Below are positions 22,301 to 33,365 of a stretch of DNA of 64,000 nt, piece by piece (the first letter of the stretch is position 1; each line of letters opens with the position of its first letter). A model generated the notes under the pieces. The model searched no databases, was not told where the DNA came from, and saw only the letters and a list, made by a program, of their open reading frames with translations. Position numbers and translations under genes: made by a program. The stretch spans positions 93,848,738-93,912,737 of the forward strand of contig NC_062214.1 of the NCBI RefSeq assembly GCF_902686445.1. Direction: 5' to 3'. The stretch comes from Sciurus carolinensis. Lineage: Eukaryota; Chordata; Mammalia; Rodentia; Sciuridae.

Positions 22301-22359
22301 CTGAACCCCATAAGGACACAGCATTGAGAAGATTAGAGTGTATTTAGAAGTCCTCTGTG
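19336..22359. other. Intronic, no recognised feature
   Basis: Unique AT-rich DNA with a TTTTG run at about 21351-21370. A 95-codon minus-strand frame (20941-21228) follows an AG and looks somewhat protein-like, but I recognise no family. Confidence 0.35.
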
Positions 22360-23735
22360 TGTGATCCAGGGATGCCAAGGGGTTCCCAAGTCCCTCTCAG
22401 GAGTTCCAAGAGATGAAAACTACTTGCATAAGTATACTAAAACATTATTTGCCCCTTTTACTATGTTGACTATTAGCATTAATGGTGAAAAGCACTGGTG
22501 GGTGAAACTGCTGGCCCCTTAGCAGGAATCAGGCAGTGACATGAACCTGTGCTAGCAGTTAAGTTGTCCTTCATCACTGTGCACTTGCTGATTAAAATAA
22601 AAAAAAGAAAAGAAAAGAAAAAGAAAGTGCCAGTTCCATTGAAGAATAACCTTGATGAAGCGGAAAAACTAAGTTTATTGAATTTTGACCTTTGAGTACA
22701 GTCTTTTTAATAAGCTTTGTAACAAAATGGAAGTATGCAGAAAGCACATCTGCTCCATACCATGTTTGTCTCCAGGGAAAAGGCCTCGTGCCACTGTTTG
22801 AGAGCTGAATGAGCTGCTTTTTTAATGCAATGCCATTTTTGTTACTAGAATGACTGACTGTAGTTACTCAGACTTGGGTATGTATCTTTATTTTCTCTAA
22901 AATGAAATAAATGAGCCTGCTGTTTCAAGAAAAACAGTTGGCAGTATTTATTGCCAATAAATTCAGTATTTCAGGCAAAAATTAGAATTTTAGAAGACTT
23001 GTATCCAACCCCAAGAACTTGAAGCTTCCAGATACTTAAAAACTTTTCTGATGATGTGGGTGGTGATATTAATCAGTATGATTCCTTGATATAATCACAT
23101 CTGATGATGGAATGTGTCAACATTCAAAAATGTTACCAAACTGAATGAACTAGTAGTTTCCATGTGACCAGAGGAGGATATTATAAAAATGTGCATGGGT
23201 AAAAGATTTATACCAAGTGTATTTGAATTTAATAGAGTACAAATGTCACTGGTAAGTTTTTAGGTTCCTTGTTCTAACTAACCTTTAAGAAATTATCACT
23301 TGTTAGCTTGAGTATAGTGTTAAAGAATTTCCAACATTCTTGAAATAATCTTCCTTTTCCAGCTCTATGTATGGATAGGTTTTTTTTCACATATTGTCAA
23401 CTGAAAGATACTAACATAACAGATTGAATATAGAAGCAGACAAGGTAACCCACTTGTCTTCTGTTGAGCCAGAAGTGAAAAAGATTTGTAACTATGTCAA
23501 ACAGTGGCATTCTTTTTGCTACCTTTTTATTGAAAATGTTTATTTTTTATGTTAATGTGTAATGAGATTATTAGTGCTACTTTAAAATAAATTAAGTAAA
23601 TATTTTTAAACATTCCCCATTTTAACTTCTAACACGGTAAATATACATATGTATATTTCACATAAACAAAATCTCATTTCAGCTTTTAAGAGCATGAAAG
23701 GAAACAGAGACCAGAAAGTTTGAAAACTGATGCTC
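22360..23735 (+). pseudogene. hAT-Charlie DNA transposon with decayed transposase
   Basis: A 1.4 kb fossil that includes most of the 3' half of a hAT transposase gene. The readable fragments, in order, are an FELR-like helix near 22800, YSDLG near 22865, a Q-G-K-Q-L-type block near 22930, the hAT dimerisation-domain LPFP at 23350-23361, and EPEVKKICNYVKQ at 23466-23504 in another frame. Many stops and frameshifts make it dead. The ends resemble hAT terminal repeats: GGTTCCCAAG near 22381 and AAGTTTGAAAACTGATG near 23716. An A/G-rich tract (22597-22627) interrupts it. It is related to the source of ZBED/FAM200-type domesticated genes, but this copy shows no sign of domestication. Confidence 0.75.
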
Positions 23736-23739
23736 TACA

Positions 23740-24689
23740 GTTTATTCCAGGAGACATAGTTAGAAGATTCTATGACAAAGCATGAGGTAACAATCAGAGA
23801 GGCTTTAAATTTAGACAGACTTGTCAGCTTAGCCATAAATTATTTATTAAACAGAGCACTTTCAAACATGAATTCAAGAGTAAATCTAATCCTCATTTTC
23901 TTCATCTTTACCATCAATAGACCAGAATCTTACTATTTTCAGCTTTTGTTGTTCTATTTATTAATATATCAGAGATCTAGTGTAAAATTTTGGTTTCCTG
24001 AGGATTTATAGTTTATCCATAATCGTCTATGACCTATGTTAGCAAAAACAGTACTAGTAAATTACTGCTATTTTACTTTTTGGTTTGGACTTACACAGAG
24101 GAAAAAATATTTTACACAATTAGTACCATTTGCAGAACTATTCCAACTGGTAGCTGTGAGACATTTGCCACTAACATAGGCACTTAAGGGAGTTTTATGA
24201 TTATGCAGTGATGGGAAGACCTGGCAGGCCCTGTCACCATGCATGTGGTGGTCACCTTCATACAAGGTATACCATTCACTTTCCCTCCAAACTACCTTAT
24301 GGGGGAAGTGTGCCCAGATATCTGTTGGCATATGAACTGTAACAAGAAGGCTGAGTCCTCAACTAACTCCTGATACACTTGGCAGAACCAGTTCCATTAT
24401 ATTAATTAAATGCATAAAGACTTAACTTTCCCTGAAATTTTTTATGAAAAATAGCATGCAGTTAGGAAGCAATGCCCAGATGCTTGTTTTTAATTTTATA
24501 ATCACTTTGTTGGCATCTGATATATAGAAGCTTACATTGCCCTTTGTAGCAGGGCATCACCTCCTTGTTGTTATCAAATAGGGGGCACACAGGTCTTGTG
24601 TTCCATTTGGCTTCCTATCAAAAGACTGTCAGTGGAGTGGGAGTAAATGCCCGTTGGCACATGCTGCATTTCCAGGGTGTTGCTCCTGC
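23740..24689. other. Intronic, no recognised feature
   Basis: AT-rich unique sequence. A weak CTCF-like match lies at 24575-24588. Nothing else is supported. Confidence 0.35.
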
Positions 24690-24910
24690 TGCTGCTAACT
24701 AAGAGAGGAGTCGGTGCCCCTGAAGCCTGATCAATCTCAAAGAAGTGAGATCTCTCACTTCTTGCATGTTTTTATTAGTCAGTTAAAGGAAGAGGCCGAA
24801 CGAAGCACATGCGATGTAACAGGCTGTGCAATGGTCCGTAGCCAACCTGGCCGGGAGAAAAGCCCTTCATCTGTGAATCTGTGCAAAATCAGAAGGGCTG
24901 AGGAGAATGA
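24690..24910. promoter_or_regulatory. Candidate intronic regulatory block with palindrome
   Basis: A non-repetitive, GC-richer block with retained CpGs (24710, 24800, 24812, 24837, 24852). It contains an inverted repeat with 11-bp arms, AAGAAGTGAGA (24740-24750) and TCTCACTTCTT (24753-24763), and a 2-bp spacer. Enhancer function is an inference. Confidence 0.3.
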
Positions 24911-26059
24911 GCTCACCTAATTTCAGGACAGCTCACAGGGTAATGTGGAAGAAGGATGGGTGCAGAGAGGAAGGAAAGTAAAGCCAGTCGTCCTCTGTCC
25001 TTGGGAGGACTGTTAGGAAGGCAAAGCTGAGGAAACCCTGGCTTTTTCAAGGGTTAGAGAAATAGCTACGTGCCTGCTCATGACTAAAAAGAAAACAAAA
25101 CTTCAAACTTTCCAACTTGGAAAATAAAATTCCAAATAATTATCCTCTTTGAAGTAAAGTGGATTTTTTTTTCTTTTTAAGCATTATATTTTATTAAATT
25201 TCCAGCATTTTTCTGACTTAAAATAATAAATTTCATATACTCAGTTTTGTATTATTCAGTGGTTTTGACGAAGGCATTGAAAAGTATTCAAAAAACAAAG
25301 GGATCTGGGAATGCTCACTCTGAAAATTTATCAGCTTTATGCCTGGTTCTGTATGCATGTTGTACTTTGCTGTAAAACTTACTCAAAGGTAGGGGGTGTT
25401 CCTAAGTAAGATATTCTCAGTACTGAGAATAGATTCAGCTTTGAAATTTAATAAACTTTTTTTTAAATTCTCAATTCCTTTGTACTACCACTTCACAATG
25501 GTAAAATCAAATCCTCTACCTTACTACAGAGAAACTAAAGGCATTCGTGTACTTTAAGTTGTGTGTGCAAAGCTACATCTCTTTATCATGAAGACCCAAC
25601 TACCCACCTTTATTTTTTCCTGTTTATAGTCATTGACTTTGAATGAGCTGCCAGGTAGGTGGGAAGGAAAAAAGTGAATCAGAAGGTATGGGACGTCATC
25701 ACAGGAACTGAAAAGTCTTCTGAGATGCTCTGTGTGCACGTTCTAGCTCAAGGACAAGTTCTGCCAGTAAAGCTGGCCTCAGCTAACTGGGCTGTTGTCA
25801 AAGATGTTTCCTCCTCACAGCTTGCAGGGGTCCTCAGCTGAGGACAGAGTTGCACCATCACCCCATGAATGGCAGGGTATATCTCTCCAGCCCTCCTCTT
25901 GTCCCCAAGCCCAGGGTTATGGTCTGTGTCCCATTATGTCTGGTTCTTCCAGATTACATGAGGTAAATGAATAACAAAGACTGTAAGAAACTTGGCATAG
26001 ATATAAGAGCAAGTATGAATTTGGAAATTTTTCCAAATATAAGGTGTAATTCCCAGAAA
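24911..26059. other. Intronic, no recognised feature
   Basis: Unique sequence with no recognised repeats or exons. Confidence 0.4.
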
Positions 26060-26260
26060 TGCTACATATAAGCCAAAGGAACTTGGGTAAGGTATATAAC
26101 CTCTCTAAACCTGTTTTATCATCTGTAAAATAAAGATAATATCTCTACCTCAAAGGAAAGAAGTAAGTGACTCATGGATGGCACTTAATACATCTCACAG
26201 GGAATGAGAATTTAGAATACAGTAGATATTGAACAGGTGTTATGAATATCGTCATGCTCT
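26060..26260 (+). repeat. MIR
   Basis: Sense MIR core: ACTTGGGTAAGGTATATAAC, then TTATCATCTGTAAAATAAAG, then ACTCATGGATGGCACTTAAT. Confidence 0.75.
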
Positions 26261-26489
26261 GGTACGCATGGGGAATGGTACCCATCACATACCCAAGTTT
26301 GAAGTGCAGTGATGACTCCATCCAAGCTCATCTTAGCTGGCACTCATTGTGCCAGTGCCCAAACCTATGTGTCCTGTGACCTGGTCAGATGGGGGCTGAT
26401 GGGAGGAGAACTTGGCTATTTCTCATCATATAACATAAGAGGCCTCTAATCCTACATCATCCAAGCCCTGCTATTGTAACCAGTATTAC

Positions 26490-26705
26490 GTGTTCCAAGC
26501 CTATCATTTGTAAAGCGCTTTCTCTGTGCCAAGCACTGTGAAATGGATTACCACGTTTAATACTTACATTAGCCTTTCATCCCCCTTTTTACAGAGGAGG
26601 AAGCTGAGACTCAGAGAGGCCGAGCAACCAGGGCTAGTGTGTAGCTGCAATTTGAGGCAGAGTCTGACTGACTCCAGGGCTGGGCTCACTCCTCTGCTGT
26701 TCTGA
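26490..26705 (-). repeat. MIR
   Basis: Well-kept antisense MIR: TTGTAAAGCGCTTTCTCTGT, then TTACAGAGGAGGAAGCTGAG, then GGCAGAGTCTGACTGACTCC. Confidence 0.85.
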
Positions 26706-26807
26706 CCCAGTGGCCCCAGCACCACAGGAATGTCACAGAATACATTGTTTCTGGTTCTGAGGTTAGGCTGGGGACTCCTTCTGAACACTTCAGTGGAGAC
26801 AACATAC

Positions 26808-27250
26808 AAATAGAAGTTTATTAAGCATCTGATGTATACGAGGCACCGTACAAAGTGCTAGGACTCTGGGATAAAGTGAAATCATGATATAGGGTGAATG
26901 CCAGATTAGAGCAACACAGGATATGACAGAAGCATTTTACTGAGGAAAAGCCCTCATCAGACTGAGGGTTTAGGAGTAGCTTTTTGGAAGAGGTGAAGGG
27001 TTAACTGAGCTTTGAAGAGAAGGAAGGTTATTCCCAACAAAGGGTAGAGCCTGTGAAAATTCTCAAAGGCTAGAGAATGAGAAAGGTAAGTTTGGGGAGA
27101 GCAAGAAGTTCAGTGTGACCGATAGGAACTGCTGGAAATGAGGCATCCAAAGGAGGCCAGCGGGGTTCAGACCATGAAAGGCCTCACTGTCATTCCAAGG
27201 GAGTTGTTCGTTACACCAAAAGTGATTGGAGGCTACAGAGGAAGGTTGCC
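26808..27250 (-). repeat. L2 LINE 3' region
   Basis: Antisense L2: TTTATTAAGCATCTGATGTA, then GAGGCACCGTACAAAGTGCT, and farther on AAAGGAGGCCAGCGGGGTTC and CATGAAAGGCCTCACTGTC. Quite diverged. Confidence 0.55.
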
Positions 27251-27659
27251 AAATATTTTTAAGGCACAAGAACTCATTAGGGACCATCAGATGTTCTCAG
27301 TATCTCTTAATCATTTCAGGGATGGGGGGAGGAGATTTTTGGATGCAGCAAAGGACCCTTCTCTGACATGACTGGGTGTCGGTGTCGATGCTTTGCCTCT
27401 TGTATGCCGTTGAGAGATGTATGAAAGACATCCGCCACAAGCCTCCTTCAATGGATTTTGCACTTTGCTTGTTATAAATTGATTCAGGGACTTCATTATG
27501 ATGTGGCAAAGATGAATGGGGCAGTAGTGTTTTGGCTTACGCTGCCAGGAGGAGGGAAAACAAGTTTCTGTGGTACCGCAGTTCAATCACGCTGCTTACA
27601 GAAGCAGGACCATGAAAGGATGGAGGAGTGTGTCTTTGATACTAGAAACCCTGTAGCCC

Positions 27660-27910
27660 TGTTGGTGCTACAAGCGAATGCTTAAATTAAAGGTTGGAGC
27701 CGGCTTTCAAGTATTGACTATCGAGCAAAAAGCTCAGCCCACACTCATGTACTTACTCAGGCTTGTTAAAATAAAAATACACTCTGGGCTGAGCTCGTGT
27801 CACAGCCGGCGTAATTATTACATTGAAGATTGGTGTTTGAATTGGAGCTGCTGTAGCACACGTTTATTTAAAGATATGCTTGGTAATTTAATACATGTTA
27901 GTCAGGACTT
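27660..27910. promoter_or_regulatory. Candidate intronic enhancer with inverted repeat
   Basis: Unique sequence with CpG-containing words GCCGGC, ATCGAG and GCCGGCG kept in AT-rich context. A homeodomain-like GTAATTATTAC lies at 27811-27821. An 11-bp inverted repeat AGCTCAGCCCA (27731-27741) / TGGGCTGAGCT (27785-27795) encloses 43 bp. A 133-codon plus frame crosses it but has no recognisable protein features. Confidence 0.3.
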
Positions 27911-28084
27911 ATGCCCAAACCATGAAGAAGTATCATTGCCAGCTGCCTCTCAGGTTGTTTTTCCTCCAGGTATTCAAGATAAACACTTGGAACTTGGCAA
28001 ATTTATCCAGAACAGAGGTGGTTTGACTTCCTCCCCACAGGGCTTAACTCCTTCTGCTCTTGTCTACTCCCAAAGATGATGATG

Positions 28085-28195
28085 GCATTGACCTCATTGG
28101 ATTATTTTCAAGATGAAATGAGATAATGAATTTAAGGTAGTTGGTCCATTAGTAAGTGCTTCAAAAATACAGTGCTATCATAGGTATTATTTATA
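28085..28195 (+). repeat. MIR, 3' half
   Basis: AAATGAGATAATGAATTTAA...AGTAAGTGCTTCAAAAATAC fits the right part of MIR. Confidence 0.5.
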
Positions 28196-28323
28196 AATTT
28201 TTATAATGGCAGAAGGGAGTATGACTAAAAAGCCACTTTTTTTTTTTTTCTTGCTAACAGTGGTTAAAGTAGGAGGATTCATCTGTGTAGCATCACCATG
28301 AATTTGCTAACCCCTTTGGGTTA

Positions 28324-28444
28324 TACTTGTTGAGCATCCCTAATCTAAAAGTAGAAATGCTCTAAAATCTGAAATGTTTTGAGAGGGGTATAATTTGGAT
28401 TTTGGAGAATTTCAGATTTTCAGATTAGGGATGCTCAACCAGTA
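28324..28444. mobile_element. Short palindromic DNA transposon (TA-flanked)
   Basis: Terminal inverted repeats GTTGAGCATCCCTAATCT and AGATTAGGGATGCTCAAC enclose a further complementary interior (CTGAAAT / ATTTCAG). The whole 119-bp element, flanked by TA, could fold into one long hairpin. It looks like a mariner/Tigger-type non-autonomous element known from mammals; I cannot name the family firmly. Confidence 0.7.
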
Positions 28445-29402
28445 AGGTTTATGAAAATATTCCAAAATTTGAAGAAATCCAAAACTTCTCTGGTCCCCAG
28501 CATTTCAGAGAAGAGATACCCATCTGTACTCCCCATCCTTCTTATGGTTAGATATGGTCCACGTATTCACGTGTTTAGGAAAACTGTGAAAAGCTATGCA
28601 TAGATAAGGTATCATGCTTATTCTGTGATTGATTTCTTCTGAATTTTCTTCCCCTGACATGAGTTTCTAAGTGGGTCTCAGGTCCTTGCCTCTTACAAGC
28701 CATGTGAAATCCAGGATAGCATCTCCTTTAACAAACGAACCCACTTATACCCACTTACAGAACTGCTTTATATTTAAGGCTGCTCAACTTTGATATGTAA
28801 TTTAAGCCCTCCAAATTCAAATCCATGCATTTTATAGAATGTATGTGATTATACCTGGTATTTTGCCCATAGACCTGTAGAATCTGTGCACAGAATTTAG
28901 CTATCAAGCCTTCTCACATCTTGGAGTGCTGGGGCATTTGAACTTCTCCTATGGGCCCTATAGTATGTTCTGGTATGGTTAATTTTTATTTATATAAATC
29001 ACTCTCACATCCCATCCTTTTGTAAAAATTGTTACTTTCTTAATGAGATAACAGAAAGGTGGTAAGATCAACTGATGTGTTGGCCTAATGTTCTAGTAGT
29101 GAATTTTGAAAATTTCCTAATCAACAGTGTGATTTTCATCATAGAATGTGACATAGTGAAATCAACAGTCCCCTAACTAGTTGGGCATTTTGTACATATT
29201 AGAACTGTAGAGAACAGAGAAGTTATCTAGTCCAGTCTGTTCACAATAAAGTAGTTTGGAGATTAAAAGGCAGGCCTTAGATGACTAGGACTGAAATCAG
29301 AGTCTCTTCATTCCTCTACCATGATTTTTCCATAGCTGATACTTCTTCTAAGTGCTACCAAGAGTTTAGATGTAATATTACTGTATTAAAAAGCACCTTA
29401 CG
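28445..29402. other. Intronic, little recognised
   Basis: Mostly unique. 29195-29330 (TTATCTAGTCCAGTCTGTTC and flanks) is probably a degraded antisense MIR. Confidence 0.35.
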
Positions 29403-29606
29403 TGCCAGGTGCTATGGCACACACTTATAATCCCAGCAGCTCAGGAAGCTGAGGCAGGAGGATCCAAGTTCAAAGCCAGCCTCAGCAACTTAGCAAGGCC
29501 CTAAGTAACTTATAAGACCTCTCTAAATAAAAAATAAAAAGGACTGGGAATGTGGCTCAGTGGTTAAGCACCCCAGGGTTAAATTCCTGGTACAAAAAAA
29601 AGAAAA
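29403..29606 (+). mobile_element. MEN (B1-dID) SINE
   Basis: Full-length dimer. The B1 half is GCCAGGTGCTATGGCACACA...GAGGCAGGAGGATC...TTAGCAAGGCCCTAAG; the ID half is GGAATGTGGCTCAGTGGTTA; it ends in an A-rich tail. Confidence 0.92.
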
Positions 29607-30199
29607 GCACTGTATTAGGCCTCTTTACCTCTTCAGGAAGTAGGCTTTACATTTTTATCAAAAGTTGTGATTGGTCTACACTATTATTTTTATTTTCCTA
29701 GGGAGGGGGTATAATTCCAGCTGAGTGTTACCAGCAAAAGGAAGACCCAAACACACTGGGGCTTTAATATAGTCTTGATCGGCACAGGGAAACAGAGGAA
29801 ACCATTTGAATGCCATTACAATGAACTCATACTGTGTCAGGGAAGCCAACAAAACAGTGCCTGTTCGTGCTGAGTATTGTGAAAATGTATCCTTGCTGTT
29901 TGCCTTGGTCTTCCTGTGGGAGACAAGGTGAAATTCCTCCCCATGCCCCCACGGCCAAGGGGAAAAAAAAATACCAAGAACAGTAAATAACAACCTTCAG
30001 ATAATACGGATGGGTAAACACTTCCAGCATTGATTATATAAGGTACTGTTGACAAGCCACTAGCAGGCAAAATGAGAGAAAGAGAAAAAAAAAATGGGAA
30101 CTTTTATCTGCCATGCAACACCGGGCCATACAAGGCAGCATGGAGACGGTGAAATACGTGATTAATATGGTAATGTGCTTCCCTGCCAGCACAGGAGCA

Positions 30200-30385
30200 G
30201 AAGATGATCCTGACAGTTATCTAGTCCAAGCCACTCTTGTTACTCCAGAGGAAACAGGAACTCGGAAAGGTTAAGTGGCTGGCTCAGCATCACCCACTTA
30301 GCAGCAGAGCCAATTTTGGAACCTTGGTCTCTTGACTCTTAGTCCAGTGCTCCAACTACTGTATCATGACCCTCTAATTGAATCT
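30200..30385 (-). repeat. MIR
   Basis: Antisense MIR: CTCCAGAGGAAACAGGAACT, then GGTTAAGTGGCTGGCTCAGC, then AGTCCAGTGCTCCAACTACT. Confidence 0.75.
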
Positions 30386-32342
30386 GTGATGGCACCTGTG
30401 TCAGGGGTACAAGAAGAAGTTCATGGAAATTTCTCTAAATGAACAGCTGTTTTAGAATCATCATTAAAACTGCCCATAGTTTCAACATCTCCAAAGGACA
30501 AGAACGTATTAAAAACGGCACTGTGGAAAACCTCAATTTGACTTTGGATCCAGAAAGGAAAGAATTTTTCACATACAATGAGTTATTCAACAAATATTCA
30601 TTAAGTACCCATGCCGTATTTGTGTTACCTACAGTTCACAGTCACCTTCTCTCTTTTCTCTGAGTCAAATAAGCAAGGGGATTGTTGGCTCTGTCCCCTT
30701 CACATCCCTCTGTCTAAGGAGTTCACGCTCACCTCATCTCTGGTTTTTCCTATCCTTTTAATCTGGTCTTTAAATGTCAGTCTCTGTTCTCTTCTCCTTT
30801 TTTTAGCTAGTGTGGGTTTCTCCGTGTTTATCTTGCTCTCCTTTCGCTGACGTATTTGCATTACTTTAGCTGTAGTTAATATCTGTTAAATCAAACCATA
30901 TTGGCCTGAATAACTTCCATTGATTTGTGAATAAAAGGATGCTTCAGCTGCCTGGCCTCACTCTGTGTGTCCTTTGTTGCCAGGAGGTTTAACTTGCTCA
31001 AACCCTTTCTTGCCTGCATCCCTTTTTTACCCTTCATTGTTCACCCTCCCTCTATTCCAGCCAGTTCATCCTCTGAGCTGTGTTGCTGTAAACATGATCC
31101 CTGTTTTGGGGGATGACTGTGGTTTCATGTACTCATTATTTAGTGAATGAGGAGACCAATTGTCAATTTTCTTTCCTGTTGTCTTATTTTCACTTTTAAC
31201 TACCATCCCGCCCTTGAATTATTGTGAGGACCAGAATCACTGCTGTCATTAGCTCATCCGTATTGAACATCGACTCCATATTTTCTAAGGCTCATTCTGA
31301 AGGCTCGAACCTTGTGAAAGGTGAACATTGGGTTTCTTTTTAGAAGAGGTGCAAGATGAACAAACCACTTTCGTTGGTTAATTTAATTCAACCAATTTTC
31401 TATGTATAATACCTGTTACCACAGAGAAATGATTAGACTCTAAATGCCAGGAGAAAGAGGTGTGAAAAGATGCTAACCACAGAAAGGTCTCTTGTAAATT
31501 ATATCATCAACCTATCTATTTTACACTCCAGGAAATGCCATTATCTTGAGATTTTTTTGGGGGGAGGAGGGAGTGTGCCTGGTGCAAAACCATACAAACC
31601 ATCCACATGAAATACATCAAAACTATTCATTTAACTTTTACGCATTTATTCTTTTTATCACTCAGAAGCTACCTGCACTTCCCTCTCAGGGAAGTTCATC
31701 TTTTTTATTTAAAATAGAAAAGCATATAACACCACACTGGCAGTTTGACAATATAAGGATGCTTAGATTCAGGATAATCTTCCATTCCAGGCAAGTGAGA
31801 GGTGGAGAGCAGGAAGCCCTGGAACCTGACATATTCCTAGATCTGTGCCTGGTGCCTCCTGCCTCGTACCTCCAGGTGTTAACAGCAAGCCCTGTTCTCC
31901 CTACCAAGACCCAGACCAGCCCTTGCCACTGCCTTGCTGGAGAGAGGGCTTCTTCCTTCCTCAGAGGCATTCCCACACCACACTGGACTCAGGTGTGCAA
32001 TGGCAAATGGTGGGGGAAGAGGTGGAGGGATGAGTCTTTAGGGAAGATCCGGTAAGTTCCTATCTCCTTTCTTCAACTGCATCAGCAAAAGGAGGCTTCA
32101 CTGCCATGATGCCTGTGGAGGTGTTAAAGGTTCTCATAGGTAAAAGACAATTTTGCAGCCTGTGTTGGTGGCAATAGCTGAAGCTGGCTGGGTATCCCAC
32201 CTGCTGTGGGATACCAGGAGAACAGGAGGGTACGCAGGGCAGAAACAAGAGTTGGCAGTGTGGGCACCATCCTACCCGTTTTCCAACAGAGCTCCACTCT
32301 CCGACCCAGAGCCTGTTTTTCTGAAACTGTCCTCTCACAGAA
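30386..32342. other. Intronic, little recognised
   Basis: Unique sequence. TTATTCAACAAATATTCATTAAG at about 30583 is a short antisense L2 end. The 169-codon frame at 31546-32055 shows no protein signature and overlaps an antisense open frame of similar quality, so it is not called a gene. Confidence 0.4.
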
Positions 32343-32545
32343 CAGTGTTCTCAACCAGAGGTGGTAGTGACTACCAGGGATAGTCGTTAATACACGGAGA
32401 TCATTTTAATCACCACAACTGGGGAATGCTCCTGGCATCTAATGAGTGGAGTCCAGGGATGCTGCTAAACACCCTATAGTGCACAGGACAGCCTCTTCCC
32501 ACCACAACCCCCTACCCCCAAATGTCATGGTGATGAGCTCAGTTA
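32343..32545 (+). repeat. MER5A-type hAT element
   Basis: It matches the MER5A order: TTCTCAACCAGAGGTGG, then CACAACTGGGGAATGCTCC, then GCATCTAATGAGTGGAGTCC, AGGGATGCTGCTAAACACCC and GCACAGGACAGCC. It is a non-autonomous hAT-Charlie element. Confidence 0.85.
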
Positions 32546-32929
32546 CTCCTGCTATAGAACATGCTTTGCCTTTTGTTCATCATGGGCCCCTTATGCATGA
32601 TATGTGCATTTTTAATAAAAGTGAATTCTATTAAAAAGCATCTTCCCTTTTAAGTAAAGGAACACATGGGAGAATTTATCAGTATGAGAGACAAAAAAAT
32701 GAAAGTAATACATTAGCAAAAGAAGTGAGATATATGTTGTATGCAATGTTAGAATTATTCTTTTAGAAAGGACATCTGTCTAAAAGAGAAGATACAAACC
32801 CAAATGTTGAGTGTCCCTAGGAGGTGAAGTGAGTGTGGCAGAGAGAGGACACACCTGTGTGTGCTACGGAGAGGGGGGGCCTCTGCCCTTGGCTCTGATC
32901 AGCTGTTACCGTTTGGAATTTTAGGGTTT

Positions 32930-32957
32930 TTTTTGGTTGTTGTTGTTGTTGTTGTTT
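32930..32957 (+). repeat. (TTG)n microsatellite
   Basis: About seven TTG units in a T-rich tract. Confidence 0.85.
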
Positions 32958-33214
32958 AAGAGAATCTTGAAATCTGAACTTCAATGTGAAATTCCCTGGT
33001 TATTAATTGTTAGATACAAATTTTTAAAATTTAAGCACTTGTTAGAGAACCTGATTAGCGTGTGTGACTGGTTCACATTATTTGTTAGTACCCGTGTCAT
33101 TATTGAGATTCTGTGGTTAAACAATGAGCAGATAGGGCAAAATCTCAACTCTAACATGAATCTGAAAGGCTGTTCCCTGTTTCCAAAACTTTAAGTGACT
33201 TAGAAAGTAAGTTC

Positions 33215-33365
33215 AAACTTCTTTCAGAGTATTCAAGGTATTTAGGATCCAGTCTCACCAACGTAGCTACCTACTTTCCATCCCTGAGCCATCTGCTCCT
33301 CTGGCCACTCCTTTGAGACATAGTGAGTCTCTCTTTGAACACACCATGCATGTAACTAAAACTTG
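33215..33365 (+). repeat. L2 LINE fragment
   Basis: Sense L2: TCAAGGTATTTAGGATCCAG, then GCTACCTACTTTCC, then GAGCCATCTGCTCCTCTGGC. Confidence 0.45.

Noticed and set aside
27678..28079. 133-codon plus-strand frame
   Set aside because: It crosses a candidate regulatory block and AT-rich DNA and carries no family signature.
31546..32055. 169-codon plus-strand frame
   Set aside because: No domain, no splice or promoter context, and an antisense frame of 96 codons overlaps it.
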